A DNA stretch of 64,000 bases, taken from assembly GCF_000472705.1 (NCBI RefSeq), contig NZ_AXAE01000012.1, positions 207,716 through 271,715 on the forward strand, read 5' to 3'. Position 1 is the stretch's first letter. Every line of letters starts with the position of its first letter. Shown here piece by piece: positions 33,568-41,771 of this stretch. The notes below the pieces were generated by a model that saw nothing but the letters and a program-made list of their open reading frames with translations, did not search any database and was not told the origin of the DNA. The stretch comes from Mesorhizobium erdmanii USDA 3471. Its GTDB lineage: Bacteria > Pseudomonadota > Alphaproteobacteria > Rhizobiales > Rhizobiaceae. The translations under genes were made by a program, and so were the position numbers.

Positions 33568-34194
33568 ATGTCAGATTCATCTGCATTGCACCTCACCCGA
33601 GAGTTCGGCAATCTGATAACATCGTTTCTGGGGCGGCGTCGAAAATCAGGTGAGGCGTCCGGCATGCAACTGGGTCTGATCGGTTACTACAGCGACTTCG
33701 TGGTCTATCCGCTGGTGATCGCCCTGTTGGGGGTGGCCGGGCTGATCGAGGCTGGAGAAGAGGGCGCGCCGGACTGGATCGCCATGGCGTTGGTCTGTCT
33801 CGGCCTGTGGACGTTGATCGAATACGTCCTGCACCGCTTCGTCCTGCATCACGTGCCCTGGGTCAGGGATCTGCATGACCGCCACCATGTCGAGGAGCGC
33901 AGCCCGGTGGGCACGCCGACCTGGCTCAGTCTCGGCGTGCATGCCGCGATCGCGCTGTCCGTCTGGCTGATCACGGATTTCGCCACGGGAAGCGCGGTCG
34001 GCTGCGGGCTGATGCTGGGCTATCTCTGGTACATCAGCGTCCACCACATGATCCATCACTGGCATCCCAGCCATCCCAGCTATCTCTACACGCTCAAGCG
34101 CCGCCACGCCGTGCATCACCATGTCGACGACAATGCCAATTTCGGCGTGACGTCGATATTCTGGGACCGGATTTTCGGCACGGCGCGGCTTTGA
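33568..34194 (+). CDS. fatty acid hydroxylase / sterol desaturase family membrane protein
   Basis: 208 aa from ATG 33568; the ATG at 33664 is an alternative if the first 32 residues are not translated. Several hydrophobic helices surround the histidine clusters HRFVLHH (about 91-97), HDRHH (about 105-109), HHMIHHWH (about 157-164) and RRHAVHHH (about 177-184), which bind a di-iron centre. The family hydroxylates or desaturates lipid chains. No clear ribosome binding site and no obvious partner gene were found. Confidence 0.82.
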   Translation: MSDSSALHLTREFGNLITSFLGRRRKSGEASGMQLGLIGYYSDFVVYPLVIALLGVAGLIEAGEEGAPDWIAMALVCLGLWTLIEYVLHRFVLHHVPWVRDLHDRHHVEERSPVGTPTWLSLGVHAAIALSVWLITDFATGSAVGCGLMLGYLWYISVHHMIHHWHPSHPSYLYTLKRRHAVHHHVDDNANFGVTSIFWDRIFGTARL

Positions 34195-34328
34195 ACCCAT
34201 CGGGCGCCCATACGGTTGTCGGTGGAGGGACGTCGCTCGCTGCCATAGGCGCTCGGATCTCATTTGCAGAGAGTGCGGGTATGATGCATGGTTGGGATGC
34301 ACAGCCGCTTGGGCGTGGGGGATTTGCC

Positions 34329-34415
34329 GTGAAGAAGACCTATCGGAAGCCGGTGCTGGTGAAGCGCGAACTGCTGTCCGCCGTGACCGCGGCGCCTGCT
34401 GCTTCCGGGCGTTGA
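34329..34415 (+). CDS. orphan RiPP-precursor-like mini-protein (28 aa)
   Basis: GTG-initiated frame with GGGGGA six bases upstream. The product opens KKTYRKPVLVKRELLS and ends AVTAAPAASGR. The Y-x2-P-x-L-x-K-R pattern resembles the leader motif recognised in lasso-type and related putative RiPP precursors of proteobacteria. No maturation genes (asparagine-synthetase-like cyclase, transglutaminase-like peptidase, RRE protein) lie in the window. ATGs at 34281 and 34284 would give longer products with less convincing context. Family assignment is from memory of short rhizobial peptides. Confidence 0.5.
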   Translation: MKKTYRKPVLVKRELLSAVTAAPAASGR

Positions 34416-34581
34416 TCCGGAAAGCGTGAGCGAAGGGGGCTGACACTCCCGCGCTCAGAGCTACTTTTCCATCAGTTTCCCTGCAAGTCGTCCGGAAACC
34501 GGTGCAAAGCCGAAGTCGTTGCCACGGCAGCCGGCTCAAGATAGATTCTGTTGGGGTATTGGAACCGGGGGCGTACCGCGA

Positions 34582-34914
34582 ATGCTTCTGTCATCGTTCC
34601 ATTGGCATGCGCATCGTCGCCATAGTTGGCTGAAATTGGTAGCTCTTTTCGCGCCGTTCATCCTTTTGTCTGGTTACATTGCCTATGGCTTTATCGGCAT
34701 CCGGATCGACTCGCCGCTCACCGCCCTCAGGCATTTTGCTGCGTTCCCGAATTGTGCAGCCGCTCGCGCCGTTGGGCTTGCTCCCGCGCGCAAGGGGCAA
34801 CCCGGCTACTGGCCTACGCATGATGCCGACAAGGACGGTATCGCCTGCGAGGCTTGGCATGGGGAAAGCGCCAGCGGCGTCAAGGTGCATCGCTACTGGC
34901 GCACCGGCAGGTAG
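34582..34914 (+). CDS. membrane-anchored Excalibur calcium-binding domain protein
   Basis: 110 aa. A single hydrophobic segment (about 19-40, LVALFAPFILLSGYIAYGF) follows a basic N-terminus, so it is a likely signal-anchor. The C-terminal Excalibur motif has FPNCAAARAVGLAPA then YWPTHDADKDGIACE: two Cys plus the DxDxDGxxCE loop. The domain is found in extracellular nucleases and surface proteins. The ATG at 34582 has a GGGGGCG stretch upstream. Convergent with dinB. Confidence 0.78.
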   Translation: MLLSSFHWHAHRRHSWLKLVALFAPFILLSGYIAYGFIGIRIDSPLTALRHFAAFPNCAAARAVGLAPARKGQPGYWPTHDADKDGIACEAWHGESASGVKVHRYWRTGR

Positions 34915-34917
34915 TTC

Positions 34918-36165
34918 TCACAATTCCTTTTCCGCCAATTCCCTGAATTCGTCGGGCACCGAGCGGGCCGCTTCCAGCGCCACCGTGCCGTAGCCGACGG
35001 CCTGCTTGCCGAAGCGCTCGCGGATCTTGTCGATGGCGCGGTCGGCGCCGAAGCGGGCGAGGCCTTTCTGGCTGCCGGGTCGACGCTCTTCGTCGGCGAG
35101 ACCGAGTGGCAGGTCGAGTTGCAGTTCCGCGCTTTCCCAGAGGTGCGAGACTGAAATCGCCAGCAGCGAGATGATTTTCTCCCTGGGATGGTCGGCGAGC
35201 ACGCCGCGCACCAGGTCGCCGGCGACCTCGGCCAGCATGGTGGTCGCCGAGATCGGCTGGTCGAGCGTGATCGAGCGCGTGACGGCGCTGAGATCGGCAA
35301 AGCGTACCCGCACCGTCACCGTGCGGCCGGGCCGCGCCTTGGCGCGCAGCCGGCTGGCGACACGGTCGGCCAGATGGAGCAAGGTGGGCACGATGACATC
35401 AGCCACGGCGGGCTTGCGGCCTAGCGCCGACTGGGCGCCGGCCGAATGCGCGCGGCGCCTGGTTTCCAGTTTCCTCGGGTCGCGGTTCCACGACAAAGCA
35501 GCGAGCTTTTCGCCGGCGGCAGGCCCGAGCAGCCGGGTCAGCGCGCCGCTATGCGTCCTCGCCAACTGGCCGATGGTCTCGACGCCGATTTCGGCCAGCC
35601 GCGCTTTGGTCGCCGGGCCGACGCCCCACATCAGCCCGACCGGCAAATCGTGCAGGAAGGCCAGCTCGGTGCCGGGCTCGACCACCACCAGCCCGTCGGG
35701 CTTGGCGACCTGCGAGGCGATCTTGGCCAGGTGTTTGGTGCGGGCGACGCCGATCGAAATCGGCAGGCTGAGTTCAGCCCGTACGCGACGGCGGATCGCC
35801 ATGGCGATATCTCGAGGCGAGCCGAAGAGATGTGTGCAGCCAGCGACATCGGCAAAGGCCTCGTCGATGGAAATGCGCTCCACCACCGGGGTGAAATCGT
35901 CGAGCACCTTGATCGCCGCGTCGCCCAGCCGCTGATAGTGGCTGAAATTGCCGCCGACGAAGATCAACCGCGGGCAAAGCTCGCGCGCCTTGCGCCCGGG
36001 CATGCCGCCGCGCACGCCGAAGGCGCGGGCTTCGTAGGACGCGGCCAGCACCACGCCGCCGCCGACCGCGATCGGCTTGCCGCGCAACGACGGGTCGAGC
36101 AACTGCTCGACCGAGGCATAGAAGGCATCGAGGTCGGCATGCAGGATGGTGGCTGTCGTTTCCAT
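34918..36165 (-). CDS. dinB: DNA polymerase IV (Y-family translesion polymerase)
   Basis: 415 aa. The palm catalytic motifs are HADLDAFYASVE (about 9-20) and the SIDEAFADV pair (about 98-106); thumb HhH-like (GVGPATKARLAEIGVETIGQLA at about 181-202) and little-finger domain follow. It extends primers past lesions at the cost of fidelity. The tail lacks an obvious QxxLxLF clamp-binding motif at the very end, but QLDLPLG at about 352 may serve. A LexA-type box lies 34 bases upstream, so SOS control is expected. Confidence 0.9.
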   Translation of the reverse strand: METTATILHADLDAFYASVEQLLDPSLRGKPIAVGGGVVLAASYEARAFGVRGGMPGRKARELCPRLIFVGGNFSHYQRLGDAAIKVLDDFTPVVERISIDEAFADVAGCTHLFGSPRDIAMAIRRRVRAELSLPISIGVARTKHLAKIASQVAKPDGLVVVEPGTELAFLHDLPVGLMWGVGPATKARLAEIGVETIGQLARTHSGALTRLLGPAAGEKLAALSWNRDPRKLETRRRAHSAGAQSALGRKPAVADVIVPTLLHLADRVASRLRAKARPGRTVTVRVRFADLSAVTRSITLDQPISATTMLAEVAGDLVRGVLADHPREKIISLLAISVSHLWESAELQLDLPLGLADEERRPGSQKGLARFGADRAIDKIRERFGKQAVGYGTVALEAARSVPDEFRELAEKEL

Positions 36166-36198
36166 CCCGACCGCTCATCCGCAGTTGCTGATAGATAC

Positions 36199-36213
36199 GA
36201 ACAAATAGAGAAC
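36199..36213. promoter_or_regulatory. LexA-type SOS box of dinB
   Basis: GAAC-N7-GAAC on the plus strand, i.e. GTTC-N7-GTTC toward dinB, the direct-repeat box known for alphaproteobacterial LexA. It is 33 bases upstream of the dinB ATG, in an AT-rich patch. Both half sites are exact. Confidence 0.8.
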
Positions 36214-36295
36214 AAATGGGGATCAATGTCAAGCGGGGGACGGACGTGTGAGACAATCGCGGTTTGAGTGCGTCGCTCCATATCCACCGCCAGCG

Positions 36296-36475
36296 CTGCC
36301 CCTCACCTGCCTGCCGGCATCCTCTCCCCGTAAACGGGGCGAGGGCCGCCCTCATCGATGATTTCGCCAATCACCAACGCTGCGAAGATGGCGTCGGCGT
36401 TGCGGCCAGCTTCTTTCGCCCCGTTTACGGGGAGAAATGCCCGGCAGGGCAATGAGGGGCGGCGCCAACGTTGCA
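36296..36475. repeat. family C-like palindromic repeat (about 180 bp)
   Basis: Left half cctctccccgtaaacgggg, right half ccccgtttacggggagaaa, with outer arms cccctcacctgcctgccgg and cccggcagggcaatgaggg. Same design as the 170-bp repeats (outer arm, inner hairpin, spacer, inner hairpin, outer arm) but a different sequence. It fills most of the 352-bp gap between dinB and the HxlR gene. Confidence 0.75.
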
Positions 36476-36517
36476 GGACGAGGCGGTACCGCATCGGCCG
36501 AACCTCAAAGCCACCGC

Positions 36518-36934
36518 CTATCCAACATGCTCGGCCCGCAGTGCCGCCTTGATCCGGTCCAGCGCCGGCTCGCCGCCGGCGGCCAGTCCTTCGGCGATGC
36601 GGGCGAGATGATCGTCCGCCTTGCGGTGCTTGCTGCCCCAGGCGCCAAGCGTGGCCAGCACCGGCAACAGGTCGATGCCTGCCTCGGTCAGCCGGTAGAT
36701 CGCCTTCAGCCCATGGCTCGGGTCGTCGCTGCGGGTGAGGATGCCTTCGTCCTGCAGCGTCTGCAGCCGTTCGGCCAGGGTGCGCGAGGAGATGCCTTCA
36801 TCCGACTGCAGGAATTCGCGAAAATGCTTTTTTCCGGCGAAGACCAGGTCGCGGATGATGAGCAGCGTCCAGCGGTCGCCGAGCAGTTCCAGCGACAGGT
36901 TGATCGGGCAGCCGGATTTTTCGCGGGTCGACAT
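36518..36934 (-). CDS. HxlR family transcriptional regulator
   Basis: 138 aa winged helix with Cys9 (GCPINLSLELLGDRWTLLII), then FREFLQSDEGISSRTLAERLQTLQDEGIL as the recognition helix region, and YRLTEAG in the wing. The family often responds to electrophiles or redox through the N-terminal Cys. It is divergent from the RibD-like reductase gene, its likely target, across 108 bp. Confidence 0.88.
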   Translation of the reverse strand: MSTREKSGCPINLSLELLGDRWTLLIIRDLVFAGKKHFREFLQSDEGISSRTLAERLQTLQDEGILTRSDDPSHGLKAIYRLTEAGIDLLPVLATLGAWGSKHRKADDHLARIAEGLAAGGEPALDRIKAALRAEHVG

Positions 36935-37042
36935 TGCTAAGGTTCCATTTTTAAATCACTTTACTATTGACATCATTTCTTCCTGGCGTCAATGGTTTCA
37001 AAAGTAAATCAATTACCTCTGAGCCTGGACAGGGAGACGACG

Positions 37043-37630
37043 ATGAAAAAGCTCATCCTGCAGATGCAGATGTCGGTCGACGGTTTTGTCGGCGCCAACG
37101 CGGATCTGCCGTGGCAGCTGTGGGAATGGGGCGACGACATCGGCTGGGACGAGGAACTGAAGCGCGATTTCAACGCCGTCTTCGCCGGCATCGACACCAT
37201 CCTGCTCAGCCGCAAGATGGCGGAGGAGGGCTATCTCAGTCATTGGGGCAACGCCGCGAAGAGGTTTCCACGCGATCCGTTCTATGCCTTCGCCCAGCGC
37301 ATCGTCGAGGCGAGGAAAGTGGTGGCGAGTGACAGGCTCGCGGCCTCGCGGTGGGAGCGGACGACCGTGGTGAGCGGCGACCTGCCGCGCGAGGTCAACG
37401 CGTTGAAGACGGGCGAGGGCGGCGACATCGCCGTCTTCGGCGGCGCCGGCTTCGCCTCCGCGCTGATCGCCGCCGGGCTGGTCGACGAGTTCCAGCTGTT
37501 CATCAATCCGGCCGTGCTGGGCGCCGGGCGCCGCATCTTCGACCAGGGCGGCTTTGCCGCGTTGCGGGTGCTCGGCTCGAAGGCCTATGCCTGCGGCATG
37601 GTGGTCAACCGTTACGCCCCGGCCGGGTGA
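37043..37630 (+). CDS. dihydrofolate-reductase-like / RibD C-terminal domain protein
   Basis: 195 aa. A RibD_C/DHFR fold: MKKLILQMQMSVDGFVGA (1-18), then ILLSRKMAEEGY and GGDIAVFGGAGFASALIAAGLVDEFQLF (about 129-156), the NADPH-binding strand-turn of this family. GGGAG lies upstream of ATG 37043. These proteins are reductases of unknown substrate, often under a divergent HxlR gene as here. Confidence 0.85.
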   Translation: MKKLILQMQMSVDGFVGANADLPWQLWEWGDDIGWDEELKRDFNAVFAGIDTILLSRKMAEEGYLSHWGNAAKRFPRDPFYAFAQRIVEARKVVASDRLAASRWERTTVVSGDLPREVNALKTGEGGDIAVFGGAGFASALIAAGLVDEFQLFINPAVLGAGRRIFDQGGFAALRVLGSKAYACGMVVNRYAPAG

Positions 37631-37828
37631 TCGGGGTACGGCCAAAGGTCGCTGTCAAAAAACCGTTGGGACAGAATCCTTTGCCCTCGTCTGTTCGTCT
37701 TCAAGGTGCGGTCGCCGCTGTGGCGGCGAAAAAAAGCAGGCGGCGCGACGTATCCTTTTCATCGGCCCATTCGTCTCTGCTTCTCGAAAGGTCGCGAGGA
37801 CCGCGATCCACAACTCCGGGAGACCATC

Positions 37829-38761
37829 ATGGCCAGCATCGAGAGCGAAGCGAACAGGAACCATTACGCGGCGATCGTCGCCAATGCCGGCAAGTTCACC
37901 AGCCCGCGGGCGATGAATGATTTCAACGACACCAGCTGGACGGCGCTAACCGGCGAACCCGGCGGCGTCGATTATATCGAGGTGGATGCCGGCGGCGTGC
38001 CGGCGCTGTGGATCGTGCCGAAGGGCGCCGACGAGCGGCGCGTGTTGTTCTACGCCCATGGCGGCGGCTTTCTCGGCGGCTCGATCTACACGCACCGCAA
38101 GCTGGTCGGCCATCTGGCCAAGGCCGTCGGCTGCCGGGCCCTGTCCTACGACTATCCGCTGGCGCACCAGGCCAAGCATCCGGCCCAGCTCGAGGCGGCG
38201 ATGGCGGCCTGGAACTGGCTGATCGACCAGGGTTTCGACACCAAGCACATCGCGATTGCCGGCGATTCCTGCGGCGCGGTGCTGACCTATGGCGTGCTGC
38301 AGCGGCTGCGCTCGCAAAAGCGGCCGCTGCCGGCCGCCACGCTGATCATCTCCGGCTGGTTCGACATGGCGCTGACCGGCGCCAGCTACGAGACCAACCG
38401 CGAGAAGGACCCGGCCTTCGCCAGGGAGTCCGTCGACTGGCTGGTGACCAACTTCATCGGCGAGCGCGACCGGCTCGATCCGGAGGTCAGCGCGCTCTAT
38501 GCCGATCTTTCCGGCTTTCCGCCTGTCTTCCTGCAGGCCGGCGCCGACGAGACGCTGGTCGACGAAAGCCGCATGTTCGCCGAGCGCGCTGGCCAAGCCG
38601 GCGTCGAGACGCGCCTCGACGTCTTCGACGGCATGCTGCACTCGTTCCAGATGATGGCCGGCAGGGCGCCGGAAGCCGACGACGCGGTTCGCCGCTTCGC
38701 CGCCTGGGTGCGGCCGAAGCTTGGCTTGCCGGGCGCCGTCAAAGAGGAGAGGGCGGCGTGA
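37829..38761 (+). CDS. alpha/beta hydrolase, HSL family (GDSxG carboxylesterase)
   Basis: 310 aa. Oxyanion motif HGGG (about 75-78), nucleophile Ser in GDSCG (about 148-152), Asp in AGADETLVD (about 249) and His in MLHSF (about 274) complete the hormone-sensitive-lipase-type triad. GGGAG precedes the ATG. No signal peptide. It lies 88 bp upstream of the ECF sigma gene with a 29-codon frame between them. Substrate unknown, probably a short-chain ester. Confidence 0.85.
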   Translation: MASIESEANRNHYAAIVANAGKFTSPRAMNDFNDTSWTALTGEPGGVDYIEVDAGGVPALWIVPKGADERRVLFYAHGGGFLGGSIYTHRKLVGHLAKAVGCRALSYDYPLAHQAKHPAQLEAAMAAWNWLIDQGFDTKHIAIAGDSCGAVLTYGVLQRLRSQKRPLPAATLIISGWFDMALTGASYETNREKDPAFARESVDWLVTNFIGERDRLDPEVSALYADLSGFPPVFLQAGADETLVDESRMFAERAGQAGVETRLDVFDGMLHSFQMMAGRAPEADDAVRRFAAWVRPKLGLPGAVKEERAA

Positions 38762-38763
38762 CC

Positions 38764-38853
38764 ATGCGCCGGCCGAGCGTGCCGGGCATTGCGCTTGTGG
38801 AAGTGCCAGGCTTGGGTGATGATGTGCCGGTGCTGACCGACGTGCCGCGATGA
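38764..38853 (+). CDS. possible 29-aa leader/coupling ORF before the sigma factor
   Basis: ATG two bases after the hydrolase stop, ending TGA within ATGA shared with the sigma-factor start codon. The product (MRRPSVPGIALVEVPGLG onward) has no recognisable domain. The sigma factor has no Shine-Dalgarno sequence of its own, so translation through this frame would explain its expression. It may be only a non-conserved coupling frame. Confidence 0.35.
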   Translation: MRRPSVPGIALVEVPGLGDDVPVLTDVPR

Positions 38854-39779
38854 ACCAGCAGATCCGCAAATTTCGTGAAACGAGGCAGGGCATCGAGCCG
38901 CGCCTTGACCCGGAAGGCCTGTACGACATCCGCTACCGGGCATTCCTGGAGACGGTCTCGCACATGCGGGTCCGCCTCCACCGCTATTGCGCGCGAATGA
39001 CCGGCTCGGCTCTCGACGGCGAGGACATCATGCAGGAGGCGCTGTTCGAGGCCTATCGCAAGATCGGGCTGCTCGACGATGCGCAAGCGTTGCGGCCGTG
39101 GCTGTTCCGCATCGCCCATAACAGGTGCATCGACTTCATCCGCAACCGCCAGGCGCGGCAGCGGGCCGAGGCCGGCTATGCCAGCGACGAGATCGTGCTG
39201 CCGGTGGAGCCCGCTGGCCCGGGTGCCGGCCGCGCCATCGAGCGGCTGGTGGTGCACCTGCCGCCGAAGGAGCGTGCCTGCGTGCTGCTGAAGGATGTCT
39301 TCGACCATTCGCTGGACGAGATCGCCGAGCTGGTCGGCTCGACATCGGGCGGCGTCAAGTCGGCGCTCAATCGCGGCCGGGCCAAGCTCGCCGCTCTGCC
39401 GGCGCAACCGGTCGCAGTGCCCGTGCATGACCTGGGGCTCGAGCGGCTGCTCGGCCGCTATGTCGAACTCTTCAATGCCAGGGACTGGGACGGTGTGCGG
39501 GCGCTGACCAGCGCCGATGCGCGGCTCAGGGTTTCGGACTGCTACAATGGCCTGCTCTCCCGCTCGCCCTATTTCGTCGAATATGAGCGCGGCGAGCCCT
39601 GGCGCATGCGGCCTGACGTGGTCGAAGGGGAGGCCGTGCTGGTCGTCGACAGGCTGCGCGGCGAGGACTGGCAGCCGGCCTATCCGGTGCGCGTTCAAGC
39701 GACCGGCGGGGTCATCGACCGCATCGCCGACTATTATGCCTGTCCGTGGATCCTGGAGATGGTCTTCGCGGACGGGTGA
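38850..39779 (+). CDS. ECF sigma factor with C-terminal SnoaL-like domain (ECF41-like)
   Basis: 309 aa. Sigma2 is about 35-105 (YCARMTGSALDGEDIMQEALFEAYRK, LRPWLFRIAHNRCIDFIRN), sigma4 about 135-190 (LPPKERACVLLKDVFDHSLDEIAELVGSTSGGVKSALNRGR), and residues about 200-305 are a SnoaL/NTF2-like domain (LLGRYVELFNARDWDGVRAL). This layout is that of ECF41/SigJ sigma factors, in which the extension controls activity in place of an anti-sigma factor. Targets may include the upstream hydrolase gene. Confidence 0.85.
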   Translation: MNQQIRKFRETRQGIEPRLDPEGLYDIRYRAFLETVSHMRVRLHRYCARMTGSALDGEDIMQEALFEAYRKIGLLDDAQALRPWLFRIAHNRCIDFIRNRQARQRAEAGYASDEIVLPVEPAGPGAGRAIERLVVHLPPKERACVLLKDVFDHSLDEIAELVGSTSGGVKSALNRGRAKLAALPAQPVAVPVHDLGLERLLGRYVELFNARDWDGVRALTSADARLRVSDCYNGLLSRSPYFVEYERGEPWRMRPDVVEGEAVLVVDRLRGEDWQPAYPVRVQATGGVIDRIADYYACPWILEMVFADG

Positions 39780-39800
39780 CGGACCCATCCGGCCCGCGTC

Positions 39801-40562
39801 CTATCTCACCGAGTCGGCGGCGGCCAGAATGACATCGGCCACCTCGCGCGGCTTGGAGAGCATGGGGACGTGGCTGGTCGCAAGCTCGGTCACCTTAGCG
39901 CCGATCGCCTTGGCCATCGCGGCTTCAGCCGCCGGCGGTATCATGCCGTCGTGGCTGGCGACGATGTAGAAGCTCGGCTTGGTTTCGTAGGCGGCAGCCG
40001 TGAGCTTCTCGTCGAAAACGCCGGCAAAGGGCGGACCTTGCGTGGCCGCGATCAGGCTGATTTCCCGCGGCGGCAGGTCCTGCGCGAAATGTTTGGCGAC
40101 GCCTTCGGGGCTTAGCCTGACATAGCCGCCGCTGTCGGCTTGCAGGGCGCTTGCCCAGGGCGGCGCCGGCTGCCCCTTGCCAAGATCGTTCACCGACATG
40201 CCCTTTGGCGGCGCGAAGGCGGCGACGTAGACCAGTGCCTTGACCTTGTCGTCCACGCCCGCCTGGCTGATGACGACACCGCCCCAGGAATGGCCGACCA
40301 GGATGACCGGCCCCTGCTGGGCATCGATGACGCGCTTGGTTGCGTCGACATCGGCGGCAAGCGAGCTCAGCGGATTTTGCACCGCCACCACATTGAGCCC
40401 CTTGGCCTCCAGCAAGGGAATGACCTTGCTCCAGCTCGAACCGTCGGCAAAGGCGCCATGCACAAGCACCACCGTTTTCTTCGGTGCATCGGCGGCCCAT
40501 GCCGGTGCCGTGACAGTCATCAGGACGGCGGCTCCGAGAGCCAGGACATGCGACAGTGACAT
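39801..40562 (-). CDS. exported alpha/beta hydrolase (EstC-like)
   Basis: 253 aa with a signal peptide (SHVLALGAAVLMTVTAPAWA, cleaved before ADAP). The fold marks are VLVHGAFADGSSW (about 33-45), nucleophile Ser in LVGHSWGG (about 89-96), and a His in the late SHVPML (about 236). The hydrolases of this branch act on esters and amides in the periplasm; substrate unknown. On the same strand as the next exported hydrolase, 109 bp downstream of it. Confidence 0.83.
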   Translation of the reverse strand: MSLSHVLALGAAVLMTVTAPAWAADAPKKTVVLVHGAFADGSSWSKVIPLLEAKGLNVVAVQNPLSSLAADVDATKRVIDAQQGPVILVGHSWGGVVISQAGVDDKVKALVYVAAFAPPKGMSVNDLGKGQPAPPWASALQADSGGYVRLSPEGVAKHFAQDLPPREISLIAATQGPPFAGVFDEKLTAAAYETKPSFYIVASHDGMIPPAAEAAMAKAIGAKVTELATSHVPMLSKPREVADVILAAADSVR

Positions 40563-40671
40563 CTGATGTCTCCCTTCTCGCCGCGGGCCGCACCGCTTCC
40601 GAGGCGCGGACCCGTTGGGCTTTCTCTACAAGATCGATCTCGGCGAAGCCCGGAACGACGGTTCCAGGCTG

Positions 40672-41586
40672 CTACTTGGCCAGGAAATCGGTGATGAGCT
40701 TGACCGTGGCATCCGGGTTTTCCTCCATGATCCAATGGCCGGATGCTGGCACGATGGCGCCTGTCACGTTCGAAGCGACAAAGCGCAGGATATCGGCCTG
40801 GCTCGTGCCTGCCGATTTCTCCGCGCCGGCCGCCAGCACCGGCATGGGCAGTTTGCCGCCGGTGGAAAGCATCGCCTGGTTGTCGATGGCGTCCTGGTCG
40901 AAAGCCTTGAACTGTTCGAAGGCGTCATGCATGGCATGCGGCCGCGCATAGAGTTTTGCATAGTGGGCGCGCGTCGCCTCGTCGATCTTCTTCGGGTCGG
41001 CCGACAGTTCATTGTAGAAGCGGTCGAGGTAGATGCGCTCGCGGCCCGCGACCAGCCGCTCCATATCGGGGCCGCGGAAGTTGAAGTGCCACAGCAGCGG
41101 GCTTTGCTTGATCTTGTCCCAGTCGCCGATGCCTGGCAGCGGCGCGTCGATGACAACCCATTTGGTGATGCGCTTCGGATATTGCGCGGCCAGCGCATAG
41201 CCGACCATGTTGCCGATGTCGTGCGTCACCAGGTCGGCCTTGTCGATCTTCAGCGCATCCATCACGCCGGCGATGTCGACCGCCTGGTTCTTTTTGGTGT
41301 AGCCGTCGTCGGGATGCGCCGAAAGGCCCATGCCGCGCAGGTCCGGCACGATCACCGTGTGATCCTTCATCAGGGCTATCGCGGCCGGCGCCCACATGTC
41401 GCCGGTATCGCCGAAGCCATGCAGCAGCACGACCGCCGGACCTTTTCCGCCGACGCGGACGTGCAGGCTGGTGCCGTTGGTCTTGATTGTCTGCGTCTTG
41501 AAACTTGCAGGAAAGGCGACCACGCGGGCCGAAGCTGAAACACTCATCGCCAACAACCCGAGCACGATGACCAAAGGACGAAACAT
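40672..41586 (-). CDS. exported alpha/beta hydrolase, epoxide-hydrolase/haloalkane-dehalogenase type
   Basis: 304 aa with an N-terminal signal (MFRPLVIVLGLLAMSVSASA). HGFGDTGDMW (about 55-64) is the oxyanion motif; the nucleophile position is Asp in VTHDIGN (about 119-125) rather than Ser, and His is in PASGHWIMEE (about 283), as in epoxide hydrolases and dehalogenases. It is divergent from a LysR gene across a gap holding half a family B repeat. Confidence 0.83.
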   Translation of the reverse strand: MFRPLVIVLGLLAMSVSASARVVAFPASFKTQTIKTNGTSLHVRVGGKGPAVVLLHGFGDTGDMWAPAAIALMKDHTVIVPDLRGMGLSAHPDDGYTKKNQAVDIAGVMDALKIDKADLVTHDIGNMVGYALAAQYPKRITKWVVIDAPLPGIGDWDKIKQSPLLWHFNFRGPDMERLVAGRERIYLDRFYNELSADPKKIDEATRAHYAKLYARPHAMHDAFEQFKAFDQDAIDNQAMLSTGGKLPMPVLAAGAEKSAGTSQADILRFVASNVTGAIVPASGHWIMEENPDATVKLITDFLAK

Positions 41587-41605
41587 GAAAGCACTCCTGG
41601 AGATT

Positions 41606-41675
41606 TTGTTTTAGAATTTTTGTTCCGCGCAATTTCCGGACGGAAAACCGCTACGCACTTTTCCTGGAATTGCTC
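41606..41675. repeat. family B repeat, partial copy 3 (second hairpin only)
   Basis: GCAATTtCC then GGAAAA, mirrored by TTTTCC and GGAATTGC, closely matching the second half of the 22137-22236 element, preceded by a ttttgtt linker remnant. The first hairpin is missing. It lies between the divergent exported hydrolase and LysR genes. Confidence 0.7.
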
Positions 41676-41771
41676 TATCACCGCAGTATCGCGGTTTTGT
41701 GAATTATGACACCATGCCATTGATTTCGTTAGGCGACGGTCGCCTGATTGTGAATTCGGGAAAGCCGAACA

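Noticed and set aside
34191..34914. A complete lasso-peptide or other RiPP cluster around the mini-ORF
   Set aside because: No cyclase, leader peptidase, RRE or exporter gene is present nearby; only the precursor-like peptide is supported.
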